Shown in pieces: positions 53,451 through 63,672 of a DNA stretch of 64,000 bases (its first letter is position 1; the number at the start of each line of letters is the position of its first letter). The notes below the pieces were generated by a model that saw only the letters and a list, made by a program, of their open reading frames with translations, was not told where the DNA came from and did no database searches. Where the stretch lies: assembly GCF_014836955.1 (NCBI RefSeq), contig NZ_JACSPV010000011.1:62001-126000 (forward strand), read 5' to 3'. The position numbers and the translations under genes were made by a program. This DNA comes from Bacillus norwichensis (lineage in GTDB: Bacteria; Bacillota; Bacilli; Bacillales; Bacillaceae_C).

Positions 53451-54800
53451 TCACTAGCGTTGCATTAAAAGTTAAAGTTATTTATCTCATTATTCCGAAC
53501 AAAGTTGTCCATCAAATTTGCCAAAAGGACAAACCTTAATCAAAGGTGACGCTGTCCATTTGGTAGAATATATAAGTTTAGTATCAGAGGCAGGAGGGAC
53601 GGTCGACTTTTCCTTATGTAGGCTGAAGAATTTCCAACAGTTCATCAAAGTCGGAAAAAAGCAAAGCCCTCAACTTCGTGAACATTTGATATAACGTCCA
53701 TTTGGTCTTGGTTTCCAACCGAAGAAGCAACAGCAGACTGTAGGCAATCATGGCAATATAAAGCTGGTTCTAGGCAGACTGTTCCGTTCGGCCATGGATA
53801 TGGTTTATCTGCAGATGCTGCTTCATCCTTTTGAACATCAGTTCAATTTGCCAACGGGATCGATAGAGTTCAGAAATATCCTTTGCCGACAGGTCAAAAC
53901 GGTTGGTGACGATTTGATACAGTTTTCCGGTATCATCATAAAATTCAACCAGCCTTAAGTGATTTTCCATTTTCTTTTGGGCTGAGCCTATGATGACTAA
54001 GGATTCACGGAAACCGTTTTGCTCCAGATCATCATAGATTAAGTCCCTGATATCCACGACGGTATTGGATTTCATCCTGGTCGCAAAGAAAATATCATCA
54101 TGGCACCACAGATCAAACAGCTGGAAGTCATCATATCCCCGACCTATCACATTAGGTTACACCCAGTTCTGTGATAAATCGTGGCGCTTCAAGCACATCA
54201 GATCGTTCAGCTGGTGTCACTGCCAGTTTTTCCGGCTGGATGTCTTGTTCATTGATAAACTCAACCAGTAAATGGAGCTTAAGGCCTGACTTGGTCGAAC
54301 GAAACGTTGCCCAATCATACAGGTTGAGGCTGAGTGGAATCGGCGATGAATCAAGAAACTTTACATTCGGAATGTGCCTTTTTCGCCCGCAAGATACCAT
54401 GCGAATGCGCTGTGTCAGGGATTTCCAGATGTGCAAGAGACATACGGGATCGACCTGTCTATTTCTGGAAAGCTGTGAAGCACTGATGGAATCCAAACCC
54501 AATTCTTTTTGAAAGTCCTTCCTCTTCATGATCAGATCGTCGCTGATGGCCCTTAACCCCTCGCGTTTTTGTAGCTTGGCATTCAGGAACAAAAGCAATA
54601 CCTTGTGGTAGTTGGTTTCTTTGTATATAGATCTTGTGGGGCTTAACCCATTTACCAAATGACGTGAATAGTGTATGCTTGTCCATAGGGTTTCCTTTGT
54701 AATGGATTTGGACAGGCTATCACCAATCCGTCCATTATAAAGGATTTTTTCTTTTTCGGATGTGTCTAAATTTTGAAACTATTGTATGCAACACTAGTGA
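53451..54800. mobile_element. IS4-type insertion sequence, degenerate
   Basis: Imperfect terminal inverted repeats TCACTAGCGTTGCAT (53451-53465) and ATGCAACACTAGTGA (54786-54800) differ at one position. The 1350-base element contains a broken transposase on the minus strand. A target duplication could not be identified. Confidence 0.7.
53612..54686 (-). pseudogene. IS4-family transposase, disrupted
   Basis: The DDE transposase reads MDKHTLFTSFGKW from 54686, then needs a frame change near 54650 (NGLSPTRSIYKET, KREGLRAISDDLIM), has a break near 54150 (after ITELGVT, resuming GRGYDDFQLFDL), and a TAG near 53770 (after HGRTEQSA, resuming NQLYIAMIAYSLLLLLRLE) before ending at 53612. The YRSRWQIELMFKRMKQHL region with the catalytic glutamate remains readable. 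It is not expected to be active. Confidence 0.78.
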
Positions 54801-55060
54801 AATAAGGTATAAGTTTTTCAAAATTTGTCTCGAAACTATCTGTTGTCCCATGTTTTTATACGATTTCAAGTACATAGTTTTTACATCCGCTTCAATAAAT
54901 ATCTACTTGAATATTTAAGTGTTTTACAAACTCATTGAGCTAGGTTTGGTAATCCCGATAACTGGATTAGAGGTATTACAGTTGCTAAATTGGATGAAAG
55001 TTAATTAATATTTGAAAGCGTATATTGAACTAATTCCGAAGGGGATTTTCATATTGTTAT
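54801..55060. other. gap, no gene seen
   Basis: About 260 AT-rich bases after the insertion sequence; no coding frame. Confidence 0.4.
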
Positions 55061-55097
55061 AAAAGGATTAATAGATTCCGTCTATTAGTCCTTTTTT
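55061..55097 (+). terminator. rho-independent terminator upstream of the OLD/UvrD operon
   Basis: GGATTAATAGA and TCTATTAGTCC form an 11-bp stem with one G-T pair, loop TTCCG, then TTTTTT. It would block read-through into the nuclease gene. Confidence 0.82.
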
Positions 55098-55255
55098 ACT
55101 TTTTAAAAACTCACCTTGGTGATTATTTTAACCTATATTAAACCAGTGAGTTTCTGGTAAAATATACTTAGATATCATAAAATTGGAAAATCAAAAACTA
55201 GTCTTTTGTATCAGTGCTTGGAACATTAACAATGACATAGTTGGGGGTTTTTGTA

Positions 55256-57361
55256 TTGCTTTTAAAAGAAATAACTATACAAAATTATAGGAAGTTTAAA
55301 AATGAATCATTCTCAATGGCTGACGACATTACTTTGCTTGCTGGTGCCAATAATAGTGGTAAGACTTCTATGATTAATTTAATTGCTTCTATCATGCAAA
55401 ACGGCAAAACACCATTTTATATTTCGGACATTCCAGTAAGCTTATCAAAGCAATGGGTTGATGAAGTGTATGATACATTCATATGCTGCTTTAGTAAATA
55501 CGAGGATAAATTATCTACAGTAGAGAGAATTGTAAGTAAGCTATTTAGTACTGAATCATCTAGTTTAAAATGTGATTTAATCATACCTGCGACGTCAATA
55601 CGATTTAAAATAGATTATTATGAAAACGATGATATTAGGAAGTTTGCCGATTTTATTATGGATTTGAATCCGAATAATAAAAGCTTCTATTTTGAATATT
55701 CCTTTCAGCCAACTAATATATCCTTCGGACAAGCATTGGAAGATAATTATAAAAAATTGTATGCAAGATACAAGAAAATTCAATCCTTGGAAGATCCAAC
55801 TTCTAAGGTTGAGCAATTTAAAGAGGTAATATTGTCTATTTATGAAGCAAGTATCCTTGAAAAGTGTTATTTTAGCGATAGCAATTATTTAGATAAAGTA
55901 GAGATTGAAGTTTCAACTTTTAGGAGACTTTTTAATTTTAAATACATTAATGCAGGTAGACCACTCGATGATCAGAGTAATGGTAACTTTAAAAGTCTGA
56001 GTAAAAACATGGTTGAGCTCGCAACTCACAATGAAAAATTAGGTGCTTTACTAGAGGACTTGCCAGATCAAATACTCAGTCCTATACAAGATGCGAAAAT
56101 TATTGATGAGGTAAGAGCTGCTTCGGTTACAGGTCTTAGCAATGCGATTAAAACTATTGCTAAAGCAAGTGGTGGTAATACAGGTAGTATGATTCTTAAT
56201 ATAGATATTAACGAAGAAACAATAACTTCGCTTCTTAATCAAATAACTAACACTAAATATCAATATGAAGGTTATGTCCTTAATGAAGCTTCTCAAGGAT
56301 TAGGCTATAGCAATATGATTTATATACTTCTACAGTTAGAAACATATAAAAGAAGAATTGATCCACTATTAGTCAACCTATTTGTAATTGAGGAGCCCGA
56401 ATCACATATGCACCCCCAAATGCAAAGGATCTTTGGGAAATATTTAAAAGATTACTATCTTCAAAAGAAAATACAGGGCTTAATAACTACTCATTCTGGA
56501 GAAATGGTGCGCATAACAGAAATGAAAAATCTCAGAGTTTCACGACCATTAAATCATTTAGAAAGTAAAATTTATGACTTTTCGACGTTTAAAAAAAGCT
56601 TGAGTGGTGATACTACTTTAGATACATTTTATGATTGGTTTTATGAAATTGGTTTTTCCGACATTGTTTTTGCAGATAGAGTTATTCTTTATGAGGGTGA
56701 TACAGAAAGATTGCTTATAAGAAAGTTATTGACTTTAGATACATATGAAGAACTTAATCAAAAGTATATAGCATATGTTCAGGTTGGCGGGGCTTACGCT
56801 CATAAATATAGTAAGGTAATTAATTTCCTAAAAATAAAAACCCTTATTTTAACTGATCTAGATTACAAAAAAGATGCAGCAACTGTAGAAGCAGTAGAAG
56901 AGTCTGAAACAACAAATGCAACAATTAACAGCTATTATGGTGAGTCAAAAGGAAAAAAGTCTCCAACAGTACTAGATTTGTATAAATGGAAAGAAAAAGG
57001 TGAGAATGAGTTATTCGGGGGACTAGCTCTAGTGAGTTTTCAAGGTGAAACCGAGCAGTATGCTCGGACTTTAGAGGAAGCTATGCTATCGAAATTTTAC
57101 AAATTTAATGTGCTGGAAAAAAAAGATAGAAATTTTTGGATTCAACAAAGAATTGCCGATAAACTTATTTATACTGTTCCAAATCCTGTTAAACCAAAAA
57201 GAGATGATTCAAACACAGACGAAAAATACAGTATTAGAGATATTGTTAAACATACAGAAAATAAAAAGACTGATTTTATGTATTCAGTTATTCTAAAGGG
57301 TCTGATAGAAAAGATGCTTCCCAATTATATTAAGGAGGGATTAGAATGGCTGCAAAAATAG
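55256..57361 (+). CDS. OLD-family ATPase-TOPRIM nuclease (GajA-like)
   Basis: 701 residues. SMC-like ATPase with Walker A GANNSGKTS at 30-38, signature-like LNEASQGLGYSNMIYILLQL, Walker B LFVIEEPESHMHPQMQ, and H-motif LITTHSGEM. The C-terminal TOPRIM domain has the glutamate of VILYEGDTERLLIRKLL and the D-x-D of LILTDLDYKKD. GajA-type nucleases in Gabija defence pair with a UvrD-like helicase, as here; this protein is longer than the ~580 residues I recall for GajA, with an extended middle region. TTG 55256 has GGGGG 8 bases upstream; TTG 55241 is the in-frame alternative. It overlaps the helicase gene by 16 bases. Confidence 0.85.
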   Translation: MLLKEITIQNYRKFKNESFSMADDITLLAGANNSGKTSMINLIASIMQNGKTPFYISDIPVSLSKQWVDEVYDTFICCFSKYEDKLSTVERIVSKLFSTESSSLKCDLIIPATSIRFKIDYYENDDIRKFADFIMDLNPNNKSFYFEYSFQPTNISFGQALEDNYKKLYARYKKIQSLEDPTSKVEQFKEVILSIYEASILEKCYFSDSNYLDKVEIEVSTFRRLFNFKYINAGRPLDDQSNGNFKSLSKNMVELATHNEKLGALLEDLPDQILSPIQDAKIIDEVRAASVTGLSNAIKTIAKASGGNTGSMILNIDINEETITSLLNQITNTKYQYEGYVLNEASQGLGYSNMIYILLQLETYKRRIDPLLVNLFVIEEPESHMHPQMQRIFGKYLKDYYLQKKIQGLITTHSGEMVRITEMKNLRVSRPLNHLESKIYDFSTFKKSLSGDTTLDTFYDWFYEIGFSDIVFADRVILYEGDTERLLIRKLLTLDTYEELNQKYIAYVQVGGAYAHKYSKVINFLKIKTLILTDLDYKKDAATVEAVEESETTNATINSYYGESKGKKSPTVLDLYKWKEKGENELFGGLALVSFQGETEQYARTLEEAMLSKFYKFNVLEKKDRNFWIQQRIADKLIYTVPNPVKPKRDDSNTDEKYSIRDIVKHTENKKTDFMYSVILKGLIEKMLPNYIKEGLEWLQK

Positions 57362-59307
57362 TAGATAATATCTTTCTCGTTAATGCACCAGCAGGTAGTG
57401 GCAAAACAACAAAAATAAAATCAATGATTATTAAGCATAAGATAAAACATCCTTCGGATAATATATTATGTATTACTTATACAAAGAGAGCTGCAGAAGA
57501 GCTAACGAAAGGTTTAAACGAAGAAGGGATTGATATAAGTACAATTCATTCATTTCTTCACAAATTTTTAAGAATTTATTTTTGCAAGAATGAAATGATA
57601 GATTTATACTTTGAAATATTTGAGGATCTAATCAGAGAAAATATAGAGAATAGGGAAGAGAAAGAACATATATCAACAAGAAACCAAAAGTATATCGATA
57701 AGTATGGGTGTTTATCGATAGAAGTGATAAAAGCTAATATAAGTACTATTTATTATAATGAATCTTCGAACAATCATCTTTACAAAGGGGGATTATCTCA
57801 CGATAGTTTGATTTTTTTTGCAGAAAAGACATTCGATAAGTTTCCAAAGATTAAGATGAGGTTAACACAAAAGTATCAATTGATTTTTATCGATGAGTAC
57901 CAAGACTCCACATCTAGTGTATTAAAAATGTTTTATGAGGCATGTCTCAATACAAAATCAAGCCTCTATTTTCTTGGTGACAAGATGCAACAAATATACA
58001 AAAACTATGATGGGGCATTTGAGGAGGAATTAAAAACTCTAAATACTGATATTAAATTAGAGACTAATCACCGCTCAATTCCAGAAATCGTTTCAGTATT
58101 AAATAATATATATAATAATCAGGAATTCGAACAAAACCCATCGGAAAGAAACCGAGTCATTAAACCAGACCATCCACCAAGAGTAGTAATGTGCGATAAC
58201 ATTCAAGAAAGACTAAAAAGGGAGCATTTAATTTATCCAGATGCTTTATTGTTATTTTTATTAAACCAACAAAGATTCGATTCGATAGGTGCAGGTGAAT
58301 TGTATAGACAATTTAATAGACTGGATAGATACTCACACGTAAAACAACTAAGTGCTATTGACGTCTTATCTGATAATACTAATGAAAATGCAGATCCTCT
58401 TTTAAACTTACTTTTTGTAGTAGAAAATATGCTAGATCATTACAAGAATTTTAATCTTGGAAGTATAATTCAAACTTTCAAATCGAATCGAAAAATATTT
58501 GATAGTAAAATTGGCACAATTACTAGTCATCAGGATAGAGTTGACTTAAGTAAACTTTTAAATCAAGTATATGACGCTTATAAAAAAGAAGATTCAATAA
58601 ATGAATTTTTAACATTATTAAAGGGATTCAATCTTTTTAAAAAAAGCTATTTAGATAATATAGAGGATGAATACATTGAAGTTTTAAAAGTTAAATTACA
58701 AGAATTCGAGGTATTGTCTAATTATTTGAAAAACCCAAAAGTCTCAACACAGCACGGTGTAAAAGGAGAAAGTCATAACACTGTATTTTTTATTGCAGAA
58801 GATTCTTTTAGAACACCAGTGGTTCATATGCATAAGTTTTTAAAACTATGGACTATTAAGGAACTAACGTTAGATTCCTTAGAATCTTTTTATTATGAGT
58901 ATAATAAATGGATTGAAGATACAATTAGCCATTTAAAATGTAAACTATTGGATTTAAATAAAGAAAGCTATCAAACACATGCAACTTACCTAAAATCAAG
59001 GGTAGAACAAATATGCAAACACTTTGAGGGGAATTTTTTATTTAAAGACCTTTGTGAAGATCCTTATAGTAAATACCTTCTAAAACCTAATGTTACAAAC
59101 ATAAAAAAATGTTTTAAAGGAAGTACTGTGTATGGAGTTCTTTCTGCGTATAAACTTTTTTATGTAGGTTGCTCAAGAGCCAGAAGTAATTTAACTATTT
59201 TTGTTGATAAATCTAAGGTAGAAGATTTTTCTGAGGATTTGATTGCCAAGTTAAAGAGAATCGGATTCAGTGTTGAAGTTGAAACAAAAGAATTGCTAAA
59301 AGTGTGA
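57346..59307 (+). CDS. UvrD/Rep-like helicase (GajB-like)
   Basis: 653 residues. Superfamily 1 motifs: I APAGSGKTT (GSGKT 17-21), Ia ITYTKRAAEELTK, II LIFIDEYQDS, III GDKMQQIYKNYDGAFEEEL, IV LETNHRS, V TQHGVKGESHNTVFF, VI LFYVGCSRARSNLTIF. The ATG follows AGGAGG inside the end of the nuclease gene, so the two are coupled. It is longer than the ~494 residues I recall for GajB, with an extra region at about 300-460. Together they form an ATPase/nuclease plus helicase pair typical of antiphage islands. Confidence 0.88.
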   Translation: MAAKIVDNIFLVNAPAGSGKTTKIKSMIIKHKIKHPSDNILCITYTKRAAEELTKGLNEEGIDISTIHSFLHKFLRIYFCKNEMIDLYFEIFEDLIRENIENREEKEHISTRNQKYIDKYGCLSIEVIKANISTIYYNESSNNHLYKGGLSHDSLIFFAEKTFDKFPKIKMRLTQKYQLIFIDEYQDSTSSVLKMFYEACLNTKSSLYFLGDKMQQIYKNYDGAFEEELKTLNTDIKLETNHRSIPEIVSVLNNIYNNQEFEQNPSERNRVIKPDHPPRVVMCDNIQERLKREHLIYPDALLLFLLNQQRFDSIGAGELYRQFNRLDRYSHVKQLSAIDVLSDNTNENADPLLNLLFVVENMLDHYKNFNLGSIIQTFKSNRKIFDSKIGTITSHQDRVDLSKLLNQVYDAYKKEDSINEFLTLLKGFNLFKKSYLDNIEDEYIEVLKVKLQEFEVLSNYLKNPKVSTQHGVKGESHNTVFFIAEDSFRTPVVHMHKFLKLWTIKELTLDSLESFYYEYNKWIEDTISHLKCKLLDLNKESYQTHATYLKSRVEQICKHFEGNFLFKDLCEDPYSKYLLKPNVTNIKKCFKGSTVYGVLSAYKLFYVGCSRARSNLTIFVDKSKVEDFSEDLIAKLKRIGFSVEVETKELLKV

Positions 59308-59443
59308 GTGAAAAATCAGTCTAGATCCGACCGAAGTCATCAAAAAAATCCCAATCGTATGATTAATTGTTAAGGATATTTCTATATAATAAAATTTAAG
59401 AAAGTATTCTTTTAGTCCTTTTTCCTTTCCTTTCCTTTTCTGT

Positions 59444-59690
59444 AGGGCAACAGATTGAAACGGTATTTTCAAAAAAATAAAATCGCTTTGATTGGCAAAG
59501 GGTTGGAGTTTAAAAGAATTATCCTGTAAAACTGGATTAAATGCTATTTATTTACATCATTTAGAAAATGCGGATAGACAAAATCCAAGTGTAAAGGCGT
59601 TATACAGATTATCCACTATGTTAGAGGTAGACATGAATTACCTTATTACAATCTTGATTGATGAGGAAAATGGACAGGAATTTTCTGAGA
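59444..59690 (+). pseudogene. XRE-family HTH regulator, disrupted
   Basis: Family-like sequence GQQIETVFSKK in one frame continues after an A-run frameshift as IKSL, then a TGA, then LAKGWSLKELSCKTGLN and LHHLENADRQNPSVKALYRL in the next frame. A single-base loss and one nonsense change explain it. It follows the helicase gene by about 140 bases. Confidence 0.6.
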
Positions 59691-59717
59691 GGTATTGGAG
59701 ACACAGAAGGTATTGGC

Positions 59718-59855
59718 TTATATTCCAATACCTTTTTCTTTTGTTGAAGTTATGATCACTCCGCCATATCCGCGGCCATCGACAGGCTTAATGCTTTCAA
59801 CTCCAGCGATTAACAATGGAACAAACACAACATCTAATAATTGGGTGCTTAACAT
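59718..59855 (-). pseudogene. fragment of a membrane protein gene
   Basis: Minus-strand frame of 45 codons, LMLSTQLLDVVFVPLLIAGV then ESIKPVDGRGYGGVIITST. It resembles a transmembrane helix plus loop of the YdjM/metal-dependent-hydrolase-like membrane protein group. Both ends are missing. Confidence 0.45.
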
Positions 59856-59873
59856 AAGCGCCCTTTGCAATTA

Positions 59874-60748
59874 TTAATGAAAACAGGAGTTACAGTAGAT
59901 CAGAAATAGAAATTTTGGATGTTTAAAAATTCTGTAAATTCTCAATATCAGCCAACAACTCCAATAATAAGGTTGCCGGAATATAAAAACTTTACGTTTG
60001 GCTATTGGATTAAACTTACTTATAATTACTTTTGTGTTAGTTAAAAATTCGCTGCTGTCTAGTGTCCAATTAACAGCAATTGTCTCATATATATTTCTTG
60101 TTGGGCTTAGAAGCCTGTATGGATTTTGAATAACGTTTATTTCGGGTTCTTGTTCTATATTATTAATTAACACCAGTATATAATTATCTCCTCTTTTTAG
60201 TAGCCCTTTAACCTCAAACATATAATTTGGAGATGTTGATAACTTGAAATCATACCTGCAACCAACTTCCCCCATATCAATGATTTCTCCCTCAAAGCTC
60301 AAGATTTTGCCTTTATTAAAAAGTTCTATAAATAGATCCTCAGCCCTTTTTTCTGTTATTCCTCTGGTCGTATAAATCCTGTTTTTTTCTCATTATCATT
60401 GCTGCTGATACTGTCTTCGTAAATTATTAAATTTTCCAATGATTGATTCTTCAATATATCCTTTATTAACTTATGTAAGAGCGTCTTCGCTTAAATCTCC
60501 GTATTTTTCAAGAACATTTAATCCGACTCGGTCTAAGTTCCCTTTGATGTTAACCTTTTCGATTATTTGGATGAATAGGATCATATTCACCCCTCATATT
60601 TTTTACTTTATTTGGTTTGACTTTAATGTTTTTGCTATCTGACTGTATGCTTCAGACATGGATGAATACCCAAACCTTCTAAGGCTTTGGTATCGAACTT
60701 GGATATATAGTATGCAACAATTAATGCCAGCTTGTTATTTCGCTCCAT
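59874..60748 (-). pseudogene. DUF3883-domain protein gene, decayed
   Basis: Minus-strand reading from an ATG at 60748 (after GGAGG) gives MERNNKLALIVAYYISKFD, then in shifted frames SMSEAYSQIAKTLK, KNMRGEYDPIHPNNRKG, a stop where tryptophan is expected, HQRELRPSRIK, later EKRAEDLFIELFNKGKI and GCRYDFKLSTSPNYMFEVKG, then GDNYILVLINNIEQEPE. The order matches a DUF3883 protein found in defence contexts. Several frameshifts and stops are present. Confidence 0.6.
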
Positions 60749-60861
60749 ACAAACCTCCTAAAAGCTACACAGAAAAGTATTAAATTCAAAAACAAGTATA
60801 AAATAATGTCTAAAACTAATTGTATCAAGCTTGTTTACCTAAAATATCGAGAGTATAAAAT

Positions 60862-62282
60862 ATTTTGTGTAAATGAATAGAATGACAAAAAAGGAAGACC
60901 TTTTCTTGATAGAATTGAGTTACCACACAAAATTCACAGAAAAGAGGTCTTCCCTATGAATCAGTTTACAACAGAAATTGTCGATGCACTAGTCAAAAAA
61001 CAAGATATCACCGAGGTTTTTCGTACGCATTTAGAAACGGCAGTGAATACGTTGCTTGCGACAGAACTTTTTTAGATTACGAAAAATACGATCGTATCGG
61101 CTTTAACTCAGGTAATTCGCGCAATGGTTCTTATTCTCGTAAGTTACACACCGAGTTTGGTGACCTAAATATCCAAATTCCACGTGATCGTAATGGCGAG
61201 TTTAAACAACAGACCGTGGCTCCATATAAGCGCTCAAACGATACGCTTGAAGCAACCGTCATTCATTTGTGCAAAAAGGCATCACAGTGACTGAAATCGC
61301 TAGTTTAATTGAAAAAATGTACGGGCATCATTACACACCACAAACGATTTCGAACATGACGAAGACTGTTGCCGAAACGGTTAAAGCATTCAATAACCGT
61401 TCGTTACATCAGCGCTATGTATGCGTGTATTTGGATGCGACATACATTGCGGTGCGCCGTGATACCGTGTCTAAAGAAGCCGTATATATCGCTGTTGGGA
61501 TTCGTGAAGACGGCTCTAAAGAGGTGCTCGTCTACACGGTTGCGCCAACAGAATCAGCTTATAACTGGCATGAGTTATTGGAAGAACTGAAGGATCGTGG
61601 CGGTGAAGAGGTCCTTCTGTTTAGTTCGGATGGTCTAAAAGGGATGGCTGACGCTATTTTTACTGTGTTTCCAAAAGCGAAATATCAAGTCTGTTTAGTC
61701 CATGTTGCACGCAATATCACGCATAAAGTGCGTATAGAAGATCAAACTACGATCTGCGATGATTTCAAGAAAATTCATTAGGCATCGAGTTTAGAGGACG
61801 GGCAAAAAGCACTTGAAAACTTTTGTGAAACGTGGAAAAATGCGTACCCAAAGGTCGTGAAAAATCTGCGAGAAAACCCATATTTACTGACGTTCTATAC
61901 ATTTCCAAAAGTCATTTGGCGAAGCATCTACTCGACAAATTTGATTGAGTCGTTTAACAAAACAATCAAGAAATATACAAAGCGCAAGGAACAGTTCCCG
62001 AACGAAGAATCTCTGGAACGCTTCTTAGTGACGCAATTTGAAGAATACAACCAACGTTTCGCCACACGTTGCCACATTGGATTTAATCAGGCCCGAGCAA
62101 CGTTAGAGGCGATGTTTGAACAATTCATGAGACGAAAGAGTAAGATGCGCCAGCGCGGAATTTTGATGTTTTGGAAAGGGCTAGCCCTTTCCAAAACATC
62201 AAAATCGATCCTTCGAACAAGTGTATTTTAAATCCAGAGTGACGATCTATCCGAAAAGGTTGGAAACTCATTTACACAAAAT
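60862..62282. mobile_element. IS256-family insertion sequence, degenerate
   Basis: Terminal repeats ATTTTGTGTAAATGA (60862-60876) and TCATTTACACAAAAT (62268-62282) are perfect over 15 bases. The element is about 1.42 kb and contains one broken transposase. No convincing 8-base target duplication was found. Confidence 0.78.
60956..62231 (+). pseudogene. IS256-family transposase, disrupted
   Basis: From ATG 60956 the frame reads QFTTEIVDALVKKQDITEVF, then hits a stop in the TTTTTTAG near 61075, resumes DYEKYDRIGFNSGNSRNG, is shifted again near 61270 (after EATVIHL, resuming QKGITVTEIASL), and meets TAG near 61781 (KIH-stop-ASSLEDG). The catalytic region VYLDATYIAVRRD, GLKGMADAIFTVFPKAKYQ and STNLIESFNKTIKK is preserved. 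It should be inactive unless recoded. Confidence 0.88.
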
Positions 62283-62489
62283 TATTGACTGTCCCGTTTT
62301 CTTTAATGGCCTTTAATTTAACCATTTATGAATTGATATTAGTAACATTTTCTTTTAATTAATAAGTGTGCTTCCTGTAAATACTTATTATTTTCAACAT
62401 GATCTTTAAAATAAAGCCTGATAGCGGTCTAGCCTGGTTGGTTTTATCACAATGAAATATTAGGATAGCTAGAGGATTTTGAAAAGGTA
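62283..62489. other. gap between IS256 and IS3 remnants
   Basis: About 200 AT-rich bases; no gene. Sequence near 62283 (GACTGTCCC) may be an IS3 terminal remnant, but this could not be confirmed. Confidence 0.35.
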
Positions 62490-63390
62490 GCCAATACCAC
62501 CATTATGGAATGTAAATATAATTTTGAAAAATATGGTTTAGAAGGTCTTAAAGAATCCTCGACTGGAAAAGATACTCTAAGGATTTAAAACTGTCCGCAT
62601 TGCATAAACGTCAAAATGAAAAAATCATTAAAGAAATGAACACCCTTCACGAAAAAGTTAAAGGTATTTTTGGTTACCGTCGAATGACTTTGAATATAAA
62701 TCGCAAATTGGAAAAGAACTTCAACCATAAGCGAATCTATAGGCTGATGAAAATAGCTGGAATAAAAAGTATCATTCGAAAAAAGAAGAATCGTTACAAA
62801 CATTCCTTCTCTCATCACATTGCAGAAAATGTGATGAACCGTGAATTCAAGGCCGACAAACCGAATGAGAAATGGGTTACAGATGTTACTGAACTTAAGT
62901 ATGGGGAGTCTAAAAAGGCCTATTTAAGTGCAATTCGGGATTTATATGACGGATCAATAGTTAGTTATGTTTTAGGTTACTCAAACAATAATAAGCTAGT
63001 ATTTAAGACAATTGATCTGGCTATAGCCCTTTTGGGTACAGATCGTCCCCTAATTCATAGTGACTGGGGATTTCAATATACACATCAAGGGTTTAAACGA
63101 AGAATAGAAAAGGCAAAGATGACTCAAAGCATGTCCAAGGTCGGAAGATGTATTGACAATGGTCCAATGGAATCTTTTTGGGGAACACTCAAAAGCGAAA
63201 AGTATTACTTAGAAAAATACGAGACATATAAAGAACTTTCTAATGCGATAGATGAGTACATACATTTCTATAATTATGACAGATATCAAGAAAGACTGAA
63301 CGGCTTTAGCCCTATGGAATATAGAGCTAAAGCCGCCTAAGTAATTTTATTATTTCCACTGTCTACTTGACAGGGGGCAGTTCACTATCC
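62490..63390. mobile_element. IS3-family (IS150-like) element remnant
   Basis: It contains the tail of an orfA reading (ECKYNFEKYGLEGLKES) followed by orfB. The right end carries CTGTCTACTTGACAGGGGGC then AGTTCA at 63359-63384, typical of IS150-like termini. The left end is lost, probably by the IS256 insertion. Confidence 0.65.
62600..63340 (+). CDS. IS3-family transposase OrfB (integrase core)
   Basis: 246 residues from a TTG start. DDE integrase core: DVTELKYGESKKAYLSAIRD, HSDWGFQYTH, DNGPMESFWGTLKSE, and the C-terminal YNYDRYQERLNGFSPMEYR. The frame continues upstream (ILDWKRYSKDLKLSAL) to a stop without a good start, so the protein is normally made by frameshift from orfA. The core looks intact, but the element is truncated. 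Confidence 0.82.
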   Translation: MHKRQNEKIIKEMNTLHEKVKGIFGYRRMTLNINRKLEKNFNHKRIYRLMKIAGIKSIIRKKKNRYKHSFSHHIAENVMNREFKADKPNEKWVTDVTELKYGESKKAYLSAIRDLYDGSIVSYVLGYSNNNKLVFKTIDLAIALLGTDRPLIHSDWGFQYTHQGFKRRIEKAKMTQSMSKVGRCIDNGPMESFWGTLKSEKYYLEKYETYKELSNAIDEYIHFYNYDRYQERLNGFSPMEYRAKAA

Positions 63391-63665
63391 GATTGTGCTT
63401 TGTTGAACCATCGATATAATACTCTAATCCTCCTAATCATCCTAATAATAAGATTATAGCAACTCTAAAATATATCTCCTCTACTTTTATAGAGTAAGCG
63501 TATGCAACTTTTTTAATGTTAATTGAATCTTGTAGGATTAGTCCCCTTGTCAGTTCTTAAAGAATTCCCTTTAAGTTGTACGGGAAATTATAGTTTTGCC
63601 TAGTTGAAAGTATTGTTTGTCTGGTAAACATTGCTATAATAATAATATTATTATTAAAAAACGGT
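63391..63665. other. noncoding region that could hold a retron msr-msd RNA
   Basis: About 275 bases directly upstream of the retron-effector-like gene. Short inverted repeats: CTAATCCT (near 63425) with AGGATTAG (near 63536), CTTAAAG with CTTTAAG (near 63556-63575), ACTCTA with TAGAGT (63472-63505 region). None is long enough to prove an msr-msd. A promoter for the gene lies at its right end. Confidence 0.35.
63613..63640 (+). promoter_or_regulatory. promoter of the effector-like gene
   Basis: TTGTTT at 63613-63618 and an extended -10 TGCTATAAT with TATAAT at 63635-63640, spacer 16 bases. The palindromic AATAATAATATTATTATT follows. Confidence 0.55.
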
Positions 63666-63672
63666 GATTTTA

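Noticed and set aside
53451-54800. target-site duplication of the IS4-like element
   Set aside because: Flanking bases on both sides show no clear matching direct repeat.
55256-59307. naming the operon gajAB outright
   Set aside because: Both proteins are longer than those I remember for Gabija, so only a Gabija-like label is supported.
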